DNA of 64,000 bases, taken from positions 27,528,001-27,592,000 of the forward strand of contig OZ017797.1 in the NCBI GenBank assembly GCA_963969395.1, in the 5' to 3' direction. Both the position numbers and the translations under genes were made by a program. Position 1 is the stretch's first letter. Each line of letters opens with the position of its first letter. The stretch comes from Pseudoscleropodium purum (taxonomy: Eukaryota > Streptophyta > Bryopsida > Hypnales > Brachytheciaceae). Below the pieces are notes generated by a model that was not told the DNA's origin, ran no database searches, and saw only the letters and a list, made by a program, of their open reading frames with translations. Shown here piece by piece: positions 46,111 to 58,617 of this stretch.

Positions 46111-46305
46111 GGGACTGTCCAGTCAGTTCACCCTGGCCTGGCCCATCCCATCCCATCTGGCTGCTGTCCTGCCTGCCCGCCAATAGTGCTGTTCATTTTG
46201 AGTTGACAGAATTCTACTTTTGAACTCCCTTGGAGTGCATCCTCCATCCAAGTGTTGTCCACTGGGAGTTTACAGATAATCACAGAGGTCAGCCAGATTG
46301 GCAAC

Positions 46306-46360
46306 ATGCATGCATGTATGCATGCTCATCATGCTCATCATCTTCATCAGCCAGAATGCA
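46306..46360 (+). promoter_or_regulatory. Cluster of CATGCATG (RY-type) motifs
   Basis: Overlapping GCATGCATG / CATGCATG sites occur around 46308-46325 and 46355-46363, with TCATCATG repeats between. RY motifs bind B3-type regulators in plants; without an adjacent gene the role is speculative. Confidence 0.3.
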
Positions 46361-46861
46361 TGCATGTGGATCCATTCCATCTAAATTTGGAGGCAGTTGA
46401 CATTAACTAAGTTATCATAATAGTAAGTTAAGGTAAATGATCTCATCTCACTGATCATGTTTTAGTGAGCCACGTCTTAGGTACTGAATTACCTTACTAG
46501 TAAGTTAACTAGTCTAGGACTCTACCTAGCCTGGGACTGACATGGACTCCAATGATGGTGGTAATGATGGTGATGCACGGGCCACCTCATCGGTTGACTG
46601 ACTGCATGGTGGAAGGTTCTGTCCTGACTTGCTGTGGTTTCCTTTTCTTTCACTCATCTGCTGAACACATCAATAAGTTATTTCTTTTTCTTTTCATTTG
46701 CCTGCCTGGGTCCCCCAAACTGCCTTACGAAAAGAATTTACTGTAGTAACTCTGTGGTAAGTTAACACCGGGCCATTATTCATTGATCCCATGTGCCCAC
46801 CAGGGCCACAGACATGACGGAACTGGAGGAGCCATGTGCCTTGATTGAATATTCTGTGCAA

Positions 46862-46880
46862 GGGGGGGGGGGGGGGGGGG
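46862..46880 (+). repeat. Homopolymer run of 19 G
   Basis: An uninterrupted G run in otherwise moderate-GC DNA. The length may be imprecise because of sequencing. Confidence 0.9.
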
Positions 46881-47264
46881 CATGTGGCAACTTCAGAGCA
46901 TGTCCATGTGTTGAGTTCTAAACACTCATGAGATTTGCAAAAATAGGCAAAGTTTATAAGGCAAGGTGTGTCCCTAATTGCAAATGAGCATAGTTACTAT
47001 AATTAATCTTTACAGGATGATAAGTTAGGTGTTTTTCAAGAGGAAATTGTCAGTACTTGGTGTGTTGATGTGTCAATAGAAATTGGATTTTTTTAAATTT
47101 GAAATCTAACCATCCAAAAGAATAGTGTATGTTCATTTGTAGGGGAAAAGAAATTTAGGTCATTTGACCATGTAGATTGCAAGATTATAACATTTGAAGT
47201 TTGAAACAAAATATTACTTGACCTTGCTAGGTAGGGACATCATACTTCTTCAATCCCCTTTAGA

Positions 47265-47425
47265 TTGAAATTTTTTTCTCTTTACTAAAATGAGGATTTA
47301 CATCATTCATTAGTACATATAACTATGTACCCTTGTGCCAAATTTCAAAAGACAATAAAGGATCTACCTTATTGTAAATCATCCTACAATACAAGGAAGT
47401 CAAATAATTTGGCAACATACTAGCC
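47265..47425 (+). repeat. Dispersed repeat pair, copy 2 (partner 44495-44650)
   Basis: See partner: the same block order, with AAATCATCCTACAATACAAG near the end. Confidence 0.5.
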
Positions 47426-48191
47426 ATTCTTTTGATGATTTCTTGTATATTGGATAATTTGTTTAATTTAAATCCAAACTTTCAAAGTCCAACATTTGGA
47501 ATATGCAGTAATTTAAAAAAAAATCTTTGGCTAAAAAGATTGCAAGATTATCCTCCTATTAAGTTAGGCTTAAGGTTTGAAATTAGAAGAAATTTGTGTT
47601 TTTTCAAAATTATTCAACATAGCTAACAAAGTTTGATGTCTCTTGGAGTTTGAATTCTGAACAAGAATTAGACTTTTTTTTACAATTGCATACTATATCA
47701 AATTTGTTACATACATGCCAATTTGGGGGAGTAGATGATAGATTTAGCAAGAGATGCTTAAATTGCTTGAATTTTTTGGACAACATATCCTTTCACCTAA
47801 GCAACCAATCTAAATTATTTTCCTTCTACAAAGGTAGTTAGTGTCCATTCAATTAACCGAATTGTTGTTGAGGGGTTAAATATAAATAAGTTAGATTGGG
47901 TTTCATTGCCAATTAAAGAGGATTCCAAAGTATTTTTAGCATGCAATATTTGGATACCATATGAAAAAAATTTCAAAGGATTCTCTTTAGAACTACCAAA
48001 AAATACCATTAGATTCTCATAGACTCTTGTGTTCTAATTGTATACATCTTGTAAAGTCAATATCTAATTTTTTGTCACTCGGTTTAGTCCAAATGTAGGT
48101 GTTGTATTTCAAGCAACATTGATTAGGGATGTACATACCTTATACATGAAATGTTGAAAATTTTCAATATGAATGTTGAAAATCTTTCATT

Positions 48192-49102
48192 TTAATCCCT
48201 AAAGGACCATTATCCCTTTGGGGAACAAATGGGATTTTGGGCAAGTACCTATGGGCTGAAATTATTTTCTGATTTTTTTGAAATTTTTTTGGAAGATAGA
48301 AAAATTGATTAGCTTCATGGGAATATAATTTTCTTTCAATCGGTGCTTGGGAATAAAAGTTATGCCCAAAGAAGTTCAAAACATAGGACTAGGGGCAGTA
48401 AAAAAATTTCAAATTAATTTTTTTTCCTTATAGATTACATTTTGTGTACATGGAAAGCTTTGATTCATTACATTTGGAATTTTTTATGAGAAAGTTATGG
48501 ACAATCTTGCTTTGAGGGCAATAAAAGCATCTTCTTGAAAAAATAACTTGTAAGATTCAATTCTCAATGCAATTTTTACAATTTTTCAAACAAAATACCT
48601 CTATGTAGTTTATCTTGCATGCTAGAATAATCTCACCATAGGGATTAGTACATTTGAATTCCATTTTAAAGATATTAATAATTTAAATTTTCCTTCTATC
48701 TCATACCTACTTCTACTCAATAATTTTTTAAAGAATAAAAATTAAGTTTTTTTGAATTATTATTTTTTTCCCAAGAATCTTATCTCAATTATATACCATA
48801 AAGATTTAAAGCTCAAAACTTTGCAATGCAAAAAATTAAAGTTAAAAATGTTCAAAGTCAAAAAATCTAGTCCCACAACGTGTTGAAAAACTTGTTTTTT
48901 CTACTTTAAATGCATATATCTTGCAATCTGCATGGTTAAAAAATTTGAAATTTTTTTTGCACATTCTCATACTAGTTAGGTGTGAGATCCTATGGTTAGA
49001 TGTAAAAAAAATTAATTTCTTTTTTTTTAGTTTTTGCTATAGAAATGGCAGTTTTGAATGTTTTTTTGGGCAGAAAAAGGCCTCTGGTCCTTTAGAGGTT
49101 AA
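48192..49102 (+). mobile_element. Family C TTAA element, complete copy
   Basis: The ends TTAATCCCTAAAGGACC (48192) and GGTCCTTTAGAGGTTAA (49102) are near-perfect inverted repeats. The interior of about 880 bases shares its centre with the copy at 43227 and its right end with family A (TTGCAATCTGCATGGT, GATCCTATGGTTAGATG). No ORF of note. Confidence 0.8.
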
Positions 49103-49991
49103 GAAAAGAACAAGATTCTCACTAGATTATTTCCATGACTAGAAATTGATAATCAAATTTTTGGCAATGGATTTTGACTATACTTTAGGTAGAGAGATCT
49201 GATTCTGTCCTAAATCCCGGAATTTGGGAATTTCATTCCTTTTAAATTAGACAAAAAACATCCTTTGAGATTCTTTTTTGTTGCAAAATCCAAATGCTTA
49301 GGCGAATTAGATTCTTGATTTTAGATCATGTTTATACAACTAGTAAAGTTAGTGAAGAAGACCAATTATAAAAATGTAATCAAGTTTGTTATTTGGATTT
49401 TTTTTTAAATGATTATAATTTATTTTTTGTGAAAGTCAGTTACACCTGATTTCCTGTTTCTTTAGGATTCTCAAAATTAGGGTTTGATCCCTAAAGGTCC
49501 TTGCATTTAAAAATTAGACATGTCTTTGTCAAACTTGATTGTAATTTTTAAAATACTTAATTTTGATATTTAATATAATACAAAAATGAAACCCAACAAG
49601 TTTTGTTTTTATTCCATTTTGAATATTTTTAAATCCATAAAAGGCAATGGATTATTGCAATTGCAAGATCCATGTGTTACAATCCAATTATATAATAATA
49701 TGGATTTTTTTCATTTTTCATTTTTCATGTTTTCTATTTTATTAAATCAAAATTACAAAAGATCTTTTTTTAGTCTCATTTTCATTTTTGCTAAAAATCC
49801 CAAATTATTCTAGTATAGACCTTCTTATATTTTTGCAAGTGATCATCTAATAAATCATTATACTAAAAATGATACTAAAAATTAGCAACATTAGAACTTT
49901 ATATTTTGAACTAAAACAAATAAATTTTTAGGAAAAATTACAAACATCTAGAAGACAATCAATTTTAGAAAGAAATTTCAATTTTGGGTTT
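49103..49991. other. AT-rich stretch, no gene seen
   Basis: A left-type end without TTAA (GATCCCTAAAGGTCC, about 49488) points to an old element remnant. The ORF at 49586-49813 is Phe/Ile-rich and not credible. Confidence 0.4.
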
Positions 49992-50946
49992 TTAACCCCT
50001 AAAATTCTAAGGTCTTTTTTCCATCAAAAAACACTCAAAATTGCCATTTTTATTGCTGCAAAGAGATGAAAAATTTCAAAGAATTATTTTTGTATATTTA
50101 ATTGTAGGATCATACACTAGACTAGTATAAGAATGTATGGAAGAAAATCCATAAACGTTAACCAATAGATGACAAGATATTTGCATTTAAAGTGAAGAGA
50201 GTTGAATTAAAAAATACAGACTTAATTTTCATTCTTAAAAAAATTGTTAAGTAGAAATATGTATAAGATAGATGAAAAAATTATGGATGGAATTGAAACA
50301 TACTAATTTCAATGGTGAGATTGTTCTAGCAAGAGAATTGTACCTTGTGAATTTTTTTTAATTGTGAAAATTGAGTTCAAAAACAAATCTAATATGATAT
50401 TTTTTCAAGAACTAAGATGCAATGGTTGCTTGCAAAAGGAAAAACTCCATAACTTTCACATTATTAATCCAAATGGAATGAATAAAATCTTTTATCTCGA
50501 CAAAATAGAATTTATAAAAAATAAAAAGATTTAAAATTATTTTAATTTTTTGTAGTTTTGTTTTCTTGATAAATGAACAAAAAAATGATTATTGTATCAT
50601 AACTTTTGCTCTTGGACATTGATTGGAATAAGAAAATGTATTCACACAAAGTTAATGTGTATTCTATCTTCAAAAAGTTTGTAGAAAATTAAGTTAACAT
50701 TGAAGTCACATGAATCTATCCCAAATCCCAGTGACTTCCAAGGGGACTTTGGAACTTTAGTGATTAAATTTTTTGATAAATATTGGTCAATGCAATAGTA
50801 GATCCAATATTATGAATGTGATGTATTGATCATGCTTTACAAATTTTGTTTGAATTCATCATTAAATTGTTCTTCTATGTTGCATTTTATAGTACATCTT
50901 CACGATTTTGGAGATTTGAATTATCTCCTAGTCCTTGAGGGATTAA
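49992..50946 (-). mobile_element. Family C/D TTAA element, inverted, chimeric
   Basis: It is bounded by TTAACCCCTAAAATTC (49992) and TCCTTGAGGGATTAA (50946). The first ~450 bases are family C read backwards. The far end (ATTGATCATGCTTTACAAAT, ACATCTTCACGATTTTGG) matches 31440-31568 instead. Confidence 0.65.
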
Positions 50947-51586
50947 TACATGTGCCCTAGATAGATTTCACTCAACTATATTTGATTATGGTTGACTTCA
51001 AATTCTAATTTCATTAAATATACACGACTTGAATATAAATTTGTAGTAAATGCATGGGCCTAAGTTGGGCTTTTTTCCAACTTAGCTGCATGTGTAAGGA
51101 GGTCCTATCATTTTGCATCAAAATAATCAAAGTTTTTTCTTTGAATCTTATTCCAATGCAAAATACAAATAGAATATTAAGTGCCTCTTGCCATGTTCTA
51201 TTAGTGGGCAAAAAAAAATACTACAACACAAGAAGAAATTGGTATCGATTGTCTTATTGGAGTGGGTGAGTGAAAAAGCAAAATTTCATATTTCACTAAA
51301 ATCAATGGACAACCCTATCGATCAAGATTGGTCAATCTTGAGGGAATCAATACATGTGAAATTCTTAATATATCTTTCCCCACCTACCAAGTCTACATAG
51401 CAACACAATTGCTCACTTTGACCTTGTAGCTTCCTTATGAATTTTGTCCATCAATGTAGTAAGGCAAGGGGCTTTAAGATGGTTGTTGTTAAGAGTCAAA
51501 GGAATGAGACGAAACATTCTATCTCTATAAATGGTTTAAAATACAATAGACATATTTTCAAAGTTAGAGAAACAAACTTTTGTAAG
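50947..51586. other. Intergenic stretch, no gene seen
   Basis: Small overlapping ORFs on both strands (51014-51400) show no family resemblance. Confidence 0.35.
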
Positions 51587-52218
51587 TTAACCCCTAAAGG
51601 ACCGGATTTTTTTAGCATAGCTCTTGATTTCTTGACTAGCTCTTGTAAAAAGCATAATTCTTCATTTGTGTAGAATAATTTTGATGACCATCATTATTGA
51701 AATGAAAGAAGACTTATTGTATGTAGCTTTTGTTTGAAAAAAAGATCAACAAAATCACACAATTTTTGAGAAAATGCCACCCTTGACAAGATCGATGAAA
51801 GATATTCAATTAGGCAATACTTACTTTGTACATATGTTGAGATGGGAATGTTGAACCGGGAATGCTCAAAATAGCTCCAAAAACTCTAATTTTTTTACCA
51901 TAGCTACATAATATCATGGTATTGATGTATAATTTTTTTCAAATCGTTTTGAGGTGTGGACAAAAGATACGAGGATGTGAAGTGACAACCCAAAGTTCCT
52001 TTTCTATTCTCCAAAAATACACCAAAAACCACTCACTTTTCTAAAAACCATTAAATCATGAAGTCAAAAGTTATGAAAATTGTTGGGCCTTAAAGCTACT
52101 CTTCGGGCACATGTTGTATGAAGTTTTCAAAAAAACTAACTAAAGATTCTATTCATAGTGAGTTGCCAAAAATTATTGTGTTGCCCCCAAAAATGCAATT
52201 TTTACCTTTAGGAGTTAA
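51587..52218 (+). mobile_element. Chimeric TTAA element: family B left half, A1 end as right half
   Basis: The left end TTAACCCCTAAAGGACC (51587) leads into family B blocks (AGCATAGCTCTTG, TAGAATAATTTTGATGACC). From about 52055 the sequence is the A1 left end read backwards (AAAAGTTATGAAAATTGTTGGGCC, CATAGTGAGTTGCC), ending CCTTTAGGAGTTAA at 52218. Two left ends therefore bound one element. Confidence 0.75.
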
Positions 52219-53364
52219 TTAGGCTAGTTGTGGTCATTTTGTGATCATTGTCCTTATCTATGCATATCATATTTTCATTAGTGCATTATGATATGTTAGA
52301 TGAGAACCTCAACAAATTTGCAAAATCCTAAAAGTGTTTTATTGCAAAAATCTAATATGAATGATTATCTAATTTTTTTAATTATATTAAATGTGTTATT
52401 TTATCATTTTTATTTATTATTTTATAGAAGATAAATTCATAGTGATGTATTGATCATTTTGATGTATCATTGTCAACAACTTAGTTTTTGACTTCTTAAC
52501 CCCTAGAAGACCATAAAGCCACCATATAGCTTCTACATCTATATTTGTAAAAATTCTAAAAGTTAGACCTCACTAACAATCCATAAACATCAAAGAGACC
52601 CTAGGTAATTTCTTTTCCTAAATCTGTTGGTGCAATCTGTTAAAAAAGTTATTGCATGATATGTAATTTTTATTACTTGGCAAGCAATCCGAGTGGCTCA
52701 AAATCTTCTTTAAAATTCACTACAAAATTGAAGAGTCCATTCAACTCTAGTCATGAATCCATCACAACCAAGTGTCTAACTATTGTAGATGGTATGACAA
52801 AATACTCATAAATGAATCTTTATGCAAATCTCATTCATTTTTAACCAAAAATTTAATATCAATGATGCTATATATTGCACTAAAAGAAATGAACCCATTG
52901 TAGGCAAAATTGTAATGATAGTGTACTTTCAAGTTTCTGAAATGTACGCCACAAATATATATAATATTGTCCACAATAGGCTTGCTCCTATTTTACCCAC
53001 AATGGGCTCAGACACTTGCCTTGTACTCCTTGCAATTTTTGTGCATATCTGCAATGATAAGCTCTTTCCCCTTGTGATTTTTTCTGTAAGTATCAAGACA
53101 AATGCATGAAATTGAATTTTATTGCAATCTTTTTTTCTTGAACCAAATATGTTACATGATTTGTACTTATTTGAATGGTTTTCCCTTCCGATTTTTTGCC
53201 TTAAAAACAGTGCATATGATAGTGTAGAGTACTGTACCAGTACACTCACTTCAAATGTCCCCCTCAAATTAAAGTATTCCTAAGTCGGGTAAAAATGTTT
53301 TCCATGTCCGTATGCTCTACATGGTGCTCAGACCATCGAAGGGAGTTGACCCATTTCCAACCAC
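52219..53364. other. AT-rich stretch with a partial TTAA element
   Basis: A left-type end TTAACCCCTAGAAGACC at 52496 is followed by A1-like AAAAAGTTATTGCATGATATG at about 52640-52662; no right end was found. Overlapping ORFs at 52822-53267 on both strands show no domain. Confidence 0.45.
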
Positions 53365-54132
53365 TTAACCTCTAAAGGTCAAAACTGCATTTTTTTGGGG
53401 TCAATATAGCGATTTTGGGCAGCTCACTATGATGGAATTTTTAATCTTTTTTGCTGAAATTTTCATACAACATGTGCCCAAGGAGTAGCTTTAAGACCCA
53501 ACAACTTTCATAACTTTTGACTACATGGTCAAAAAGTTATTGCATGATATGTCATTTTCATTGCTCAATGGGCAGCCCGGGCAACTCCAAAAACTTCTTA
53601 AAAAATCATTTAAAAAAAATAAAAATAAAATTCTTGCCTAAGGTACCAAGAGATTGGTTCTTTAGATTTATATAAGAATGGGAAGCTTTGAATCATTCCA
53701 TTTTGATTAATGAGATGAAAGTTATGAGGATTTTTAGATTGCGGGTAGGTATGGAGTCTTTGAACACCATACCTACCCGCAAACTAAAAATCTTCATAAC
53801 TTTCATCTTAATCAAAATGGAATGATTCAAAGCTTTCCATTTTTATATAAATCTAAAGAACCAATTTCAAATTTTTATTTTTTTTAAAAGTGATTTTTCA
53901 AGAAGTTTTTAGAGCTACTTGGGCTCCTTGCTGAGAAATGAAAATGACATATCATGCAATAACTTTTTGACCATGTAGTCAAAAGTTATGAAAGTTGTTG
54001 GGCCTTAAAGCTACTCCTTGGGCACATGTCATGTGAAAATTTCAGCAAAAAAAAACTAAAAATTCCATGTGTAGTGAGCTGCCCAAAGTCACTATGTTGC
54101 CAAAAAATGCAGATTTGACTTTTAGGGGTTAA
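53365..54132. mobile_element. Fold-back TTAA element: two A1 left arms head to head
   Basis: From TTAACCTCTAAAGGTC (53365) the A1 left arm runs to about 53757. After a short centre (around 53758-53767) the same arm returns in inverse orientation, ending TTTTAGGGGTTAA at 54132. The arms are about 380 bases each and roughly 90% identical over most of their length, including GGAGTAGCTTTAAG, AAAAGTTATTGCATGATATGTCATTTTCATT and GCGGGTAGGTATGG. A transcript would form a very long hairpin. Confidence 0.9.
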
Positions 54133-55646
54133 GCAATTACTAGGGATGTGGAGTGCAAATTTCCTAAGTGCAGAAATTTTCCCTTATGCAGAAATAGAGC
54201 TTGGAAGGATAGTATAATTTTCTAGAAGTTTTTAATTCAAAAAATATAATTATCATAAATTTTTTAGATGAATTGTATCGTACGACTTATACTAGTTATG
54301 TAGACTTTTTTTGTTTCCAACTATGGGCTAGTTGCAAAATCAATCAAGGGCTGCTTGCAATATTGAGAGCTTGACAACCAATGATAATGCGCCATAGGTA
54401 CTTTGGGAACTCTACCACAATTTCACCAAAAGAGATCAAACTATAGGTTGGAAGTAGGGGAATGATTAGAAATGGGTCAACTCCTATAAGTTCAATTTAT
54501 TTGTAAGCTTACAATGTCATCAACAATTTCTACAAGCCATGCTAGTTAGGAAGTTGATAATACTATTATACAATCTACCAAAGAAAGCAATCCTAAATAT
54601 TTTAATGATGAAAAAAAATCTATGTTTCTAAGGAGGTGTTATTTGTTTTGAGGAAATTCGAATTTTTTGAAGAATTTTTTCATTGAAGGTTAAAAGTTTT
54701 TAACAATCAACATTTATATATTTTTTAAACTACTAGGACATTTATCTATAAAATCATTTTGGTATTGATGAGCAAAATTGACACAAAACAATCTATGTTG
54801 AAAGTAAGGTGAAGTGGATTATATATTTTTTTAAATTACAATTTTTAACCACACAATCTTGTATATAACTTGTATGTCTACTTCTCCAATAATTTTTAGA
54901 GCCTATAGTAGAACCACCCATTGTTGACCACTTAAGCAATTTGCGCATGTTCTAGAGTAGTAAAAGGCAAATAATGTAAATTCTTTGGCATATAGAAAGA
55001 TAGAAATCATAGGGATTGCCAAATTTTAGTGATTTTATTCTTTGACTTCAAATTACTATAAATTTTAGAAGTGGAGAAGTGGTCAAAACCTATAGCCAAC
55101 ATGTAGAGTCTTCTAATCCTGATCATTCAAGAACTCCTTTCCACTCACTACTTTGGAACATGTGTCATGACTTGATTAGTCTTAATTTTGAAAAAGAGAA
55201 AAAATACATTGAAAACTTTAGTAGAACATTTATTCCAACCTTGGTTGGAAATAGTGCTTAGGTTTGGGATGGGTCCATGGTCAATAATGGGTGGTCCTAT
55301 CATATTTCACCTAAGCATTTTCAAGATCATAATGTTCAAAGTAGTACAACAAACTTTTCTCAATCCCATCTAAAAGAAGAGCTTCAACTTTGAAACTCTT
55401 CAAAGAAGAAATTGTGGCTTCTTCAACCTGAGGAATTTCATATTATGTCTCCAATGTGTTATATTATTTTGGTAGAGTACTAAAATAAAATCAAACTTAC
55501 TTTCCTACATGTTTTTGTACCATGGTTTTGAAGGGTGTCATGGATGATTCTATTTTAATCATGGAAGGATACTGCATATGCAAGTGGCCCTCTGGATGAC
55601 TTGACTACAAACTAAAAAAAAATGGAATGCACCTAAGTATTGGTCC
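54133..55646. other. AT-rich stretch, no gene seen
   Basis: Short ORFs at 55079-55373 have no known domain. No repeat ends were recognised. Confidence 0.4.
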
Positions 55647-55762
55647 AATAATTAAAGTATTTTGGTGACTACCATGGTTATGGCGTTTGCGTCCTTATAG
55701 GGTTAACATTTAAAGGACGCAACCCCCATGACTAAGGTGGTCACCAAAATATTTGAATTATT
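55647..55762. repeat. Imperfect hairpin, 50-base arms, 16-base loop
   Basis: The arms 55647-55696 and 55713-55762 pair without gaps at about 42 of 50 positions, with TATTTTGGTGAC and GCGTCCTT blocks fully paired. The right arm abuts and overlaps the TTAA of the next element. The size and mismatch pattern suit a miRNA-like precursor or a very short MITE; no expression evidence is visible. Confidence 0.75.
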
Positions 55763-56691
55763 AACCCCTAAAGTTCCTTGACTATGTCTTCACCAAAAAT
55801 GCTCCAAAACTGTCATTTTTAGGACAAGTATCCAAAAACAATTTAAACATTTTTGGACATATCCAACCGTAGGATCTTGTAGTGTGATCATTTTAGAAGA
55901 TGTGGAAAAAATTTCAGAAATTTCCACCGTGTAGATTGCAAGATATTAGCATTTGAATTGACAAAAGGCCTTTTTTTGGCCCTGCAAAAAACCGGGCAGC
56001 TGCACTTCATAAGGTCACATTTGTATGAAAAAATATCCATAATGGTTGCAACTCTTTGGAATCATCCTTCAAGGCAAGTTGGCTACATGCTTAAAATTTT
56101 TCATACCATTTGGAATTGTACAACAGGTAGGAAAAAAATAATAAGTAGAAAGAAGTAGAAAATGATTCAAAACACTAAATTGTTAGGAATTTAGTTATGG
56201 AATTGAAAAATGCCAATCCCAATGGTTGTAATGCTGTAATAAACAAACTTCACCTAATATTTTTTATTTTTTATCAAAAATATTAAAGAATGAGTTCAAT
56301 AAAGAACTTCAAAGTTGATTTTGGAGTAAAGAATTTATAGTAGTCTACAAACTAAAATACCTCATAACTTTTGACTCATTGATCAAAATGAAATGATTCA
56401 AAGCTTTCTATGTATACATAGATGTACAAAATTAATTTCAAACTTTTGTTTTTGAAAAAAGTAATTTTTCCAAATCTACTCAGACTGCTTGAGTTGAGAA
56501 ATAAATTACATATTAGGCCATAACTTTGGACTCGTATTTCCAAATGTCCTAATTTTAGTGCACATGAAAGATATTCCTCGTCCACACCTTCTACTAAAAT
56601 TTGGGCCAAAAATATGGAAATCTCTTCTCACATGCGCCTACCTAAAAAAATTATATTGCCAAAAAATGCACCTTGGTCCTTTAGGGGTTAA
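55761..56691 (-). mobile_element. Family A2 TTAA element, complete copy, inverted
   Basis: The ends TTAACCCCTAAAGTTCC (55761) and GGTCCTTTAGGGGTTAA (56691) bound a copy in reverse orientation. From the first end: TGTCTTCACCAAAAATGCTCC, CACCGTGTAGATTGCAAGATATTAGC and GGGCAGCTGCACTTCA. The far end is A2-type (TTTGGGCCAAAAATATGGAA). Confidence 0.8.
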
Positions 56692-56809
56692 ACCAATAAG
56701 TGCATTCTTAGTTTTTATAGTGAACAATCAAGTCATCGATTGAAAGTTTTTCAGCCTTAGCATCATTTAACCTATAAATAATGTTTAATATGATTTTTGA
56801 CTGATGAAT

Positions 56810-56935
56810 GACATAGAATCTCTTTATGTACGGCAAAAGTGTAACTATTCATCTTCCAAATTTTGTATATAAACAAGAGGTCTTCTATAGTAATTTGACT
56901 TCCAATCAAGGCTTTTGCATTTTTTTAAGCCAACA
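56810..56935 (-). repeat. Dispersed repeat family F, copy 4, inverted
   Basis: On the minus strand: AAAGCCTTGATTGGAAGTCA, AGACCTCTTG and AGTTACACTTTTGCC..AAAGAG follow the family F order. Confidence 0.45.
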
Positions 56936-56984
56936 ATTCACATGGTACCAAAATAAATGATTTCCACAATGACTAGTTTGTCCT

Positions 56985-57905
56985 TTAACCCTTAAAAGAC
57001 CAACATACATTTTTTGGCAACATAGCAATTTTGGACAGGCTAGTCTGAATGAATATTTGCATATTTTAGGCTGAAATTTTATGGACAAGGAATATCTTTC
57101 ATAGGCTCTAAATTTCATGATGTTTGAAAATATAAGTTAGAAGTTGTGGCTTGATATGTTATTTTTTTTTATACATGGGCAATTTGGATACATAAAAAAA
57201 AATCACTTTTTTTAGAAACAAAAACTTGAAATCAATTTTTTAGATTTAGATTTAGACTTGAATCATTCCATTTTGATCAATAAACTAAAAGTTGAAGAAT
57301 TTTTATTTGCAAGTAGTTACAAATTTTCTACTCTAAAATAAACTTTGAAGTCCTTTATTTAACTCAATTTTTGATATTTTTTGAAAAAAATAAAATCATA
57401 GGGTGTAGATTGTTTAACACAACATTACAACCATTGGAATTGGGATTTTTCAATTCCATAATTAAATTCTTATCAATCTAGTATTTTGAATCATTCTCTA
57501 TTTCTTTCAATTTACTACTTTTTATCTACATATTGTACAATTCGAAATGATTTGAAAATTTTTAAGCATGTAGCTAGCTTGCCTTGAAGAATGAATCCAA
57601 AACATAATCACCATTTTGGACATTTTTTATTTATAGAAAAGTGAGCTTGTAAAGTGCAATTGTCTTGTCTTTTACAAGGCCCAAAAAATTATTTCAATGG
57701 ATTTGAATGCTTATATCTTGCAATCCATGCAGTGGAAATTTTTGAAATTTTTACCACATGTTCTCAAGTCAACATACTACAAGATCCTACGATTACATGA
57801 ATACAAAAAGGTTTTTTTTGTCAAAAATTTGATACTTGCACTAAAAATAATAGTTTTCGAGTGTTTTTGGTGAAAGCGTAGTCATGGAATTCAACTTTTG
57901 GCATT
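56985..57905 (+). mobile_element. Family A2 TTAA element, right end degraded
   Basis: The left end TTAACCCTTAAAAGACC (56985) is followed by A2 left blocks and the common right blocks (TGCAATCCATGCAGTGG, GATCCTACGATTACATG, GTTTTTGGTGAAAGCGTAGTC). The right terminal repeat is no longer clear near 57890-57910. Confidence 0.7.
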
Positions 57906-58617
57906 GAGGGTTCTTCTCCTCCTCCGTCCATATGATTTATCAGTTCCTTTTCCTAAAATCTTTTGAAGGTTTTCATGTTCTTGTTGACTTCCAAGCTTCC
58001 AAGCTCCCCCAAGAAACTTCACTCCTTGCTATGAAGCCAAACTACCCTTCAAACTTGCTTCCTGACAAAATGATTGCACTGTCGCAGGTAATTTCCCAAT
58101 GCATGGCTTTTAGTATTAAAAAAAAAATCTATAGATGGACTGATGCCCCTACTGAAAGGGGCATCTTGTGCATTGTTCTTTGCAATGGAAATGGTCCATG
58201 TGTTTTAAAATTAAAAAATAATAATTAGAAATTTCCTGTGTTTGGTCAATGCCGTAGCTTGAAAGGCTCAGCCCCAATTAGGCTGGGAGTGGTTGAATTC
58301 TACAGAAGAGATTCTTCCCCACGGAAGGGAACGAAACAATCATGGATAGTATTCGAAGACAAGCAAATTCGTCATGTGCAAGGGACATCATTCGACCGAC
58401 GGCCAGATGAGTGACATGCCAAGTTTGTCAATTTCCAAAAAAATATGTTCACAAAGTTGGAAACTTTAGATATTCTTGCACAGACCTAACTCAAGTAGAA
58501 TAAGGCGAGGGAGTCAAGTCCATTGTCGGCAAAATTGGAATGGAATGGTGGTGTATATTGAAGGTCTGGAATGTACACTATGAGTAAGATTTTGCCCAAT
58601 CAACTTTTGCTGCCATT
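57906..58617. other. Intergenic stretch with a small perfect hairpin
   Basis: GATGCCCCT..AGGGGCATC (58142-58165) forms a 9-bp stem with a 6-base loop. The ORF at 57932-58228 spans it but has no recognisable product. 58240-58580 is moderately GC-rich and unassigned. Confidence 0.4.

Larger units (their letters stand above)
46111..48191. other. Intergenic stretch with simple repeats; no gene seen
   Basis: GC-richer to about 46880 with clustered CATGCATG motifs (46306-46360) and a G run; then AT-rich. A fragment at 47165-47230 (CATGTAGATTGCAAGATTATAACATTTG) is the right-hand block of a TTAA element, inverted. No credible ORF. Confidence 0.4.

Noticed and set aside
53365..54132. Assembly artefact as the cause of the large inverted repeat.
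   Set aside because: The arms differ at many positions and both outer ends carry proper terminal repeats with TTAA, which a simple mis-join would not produce; still worth confirming with long reads.
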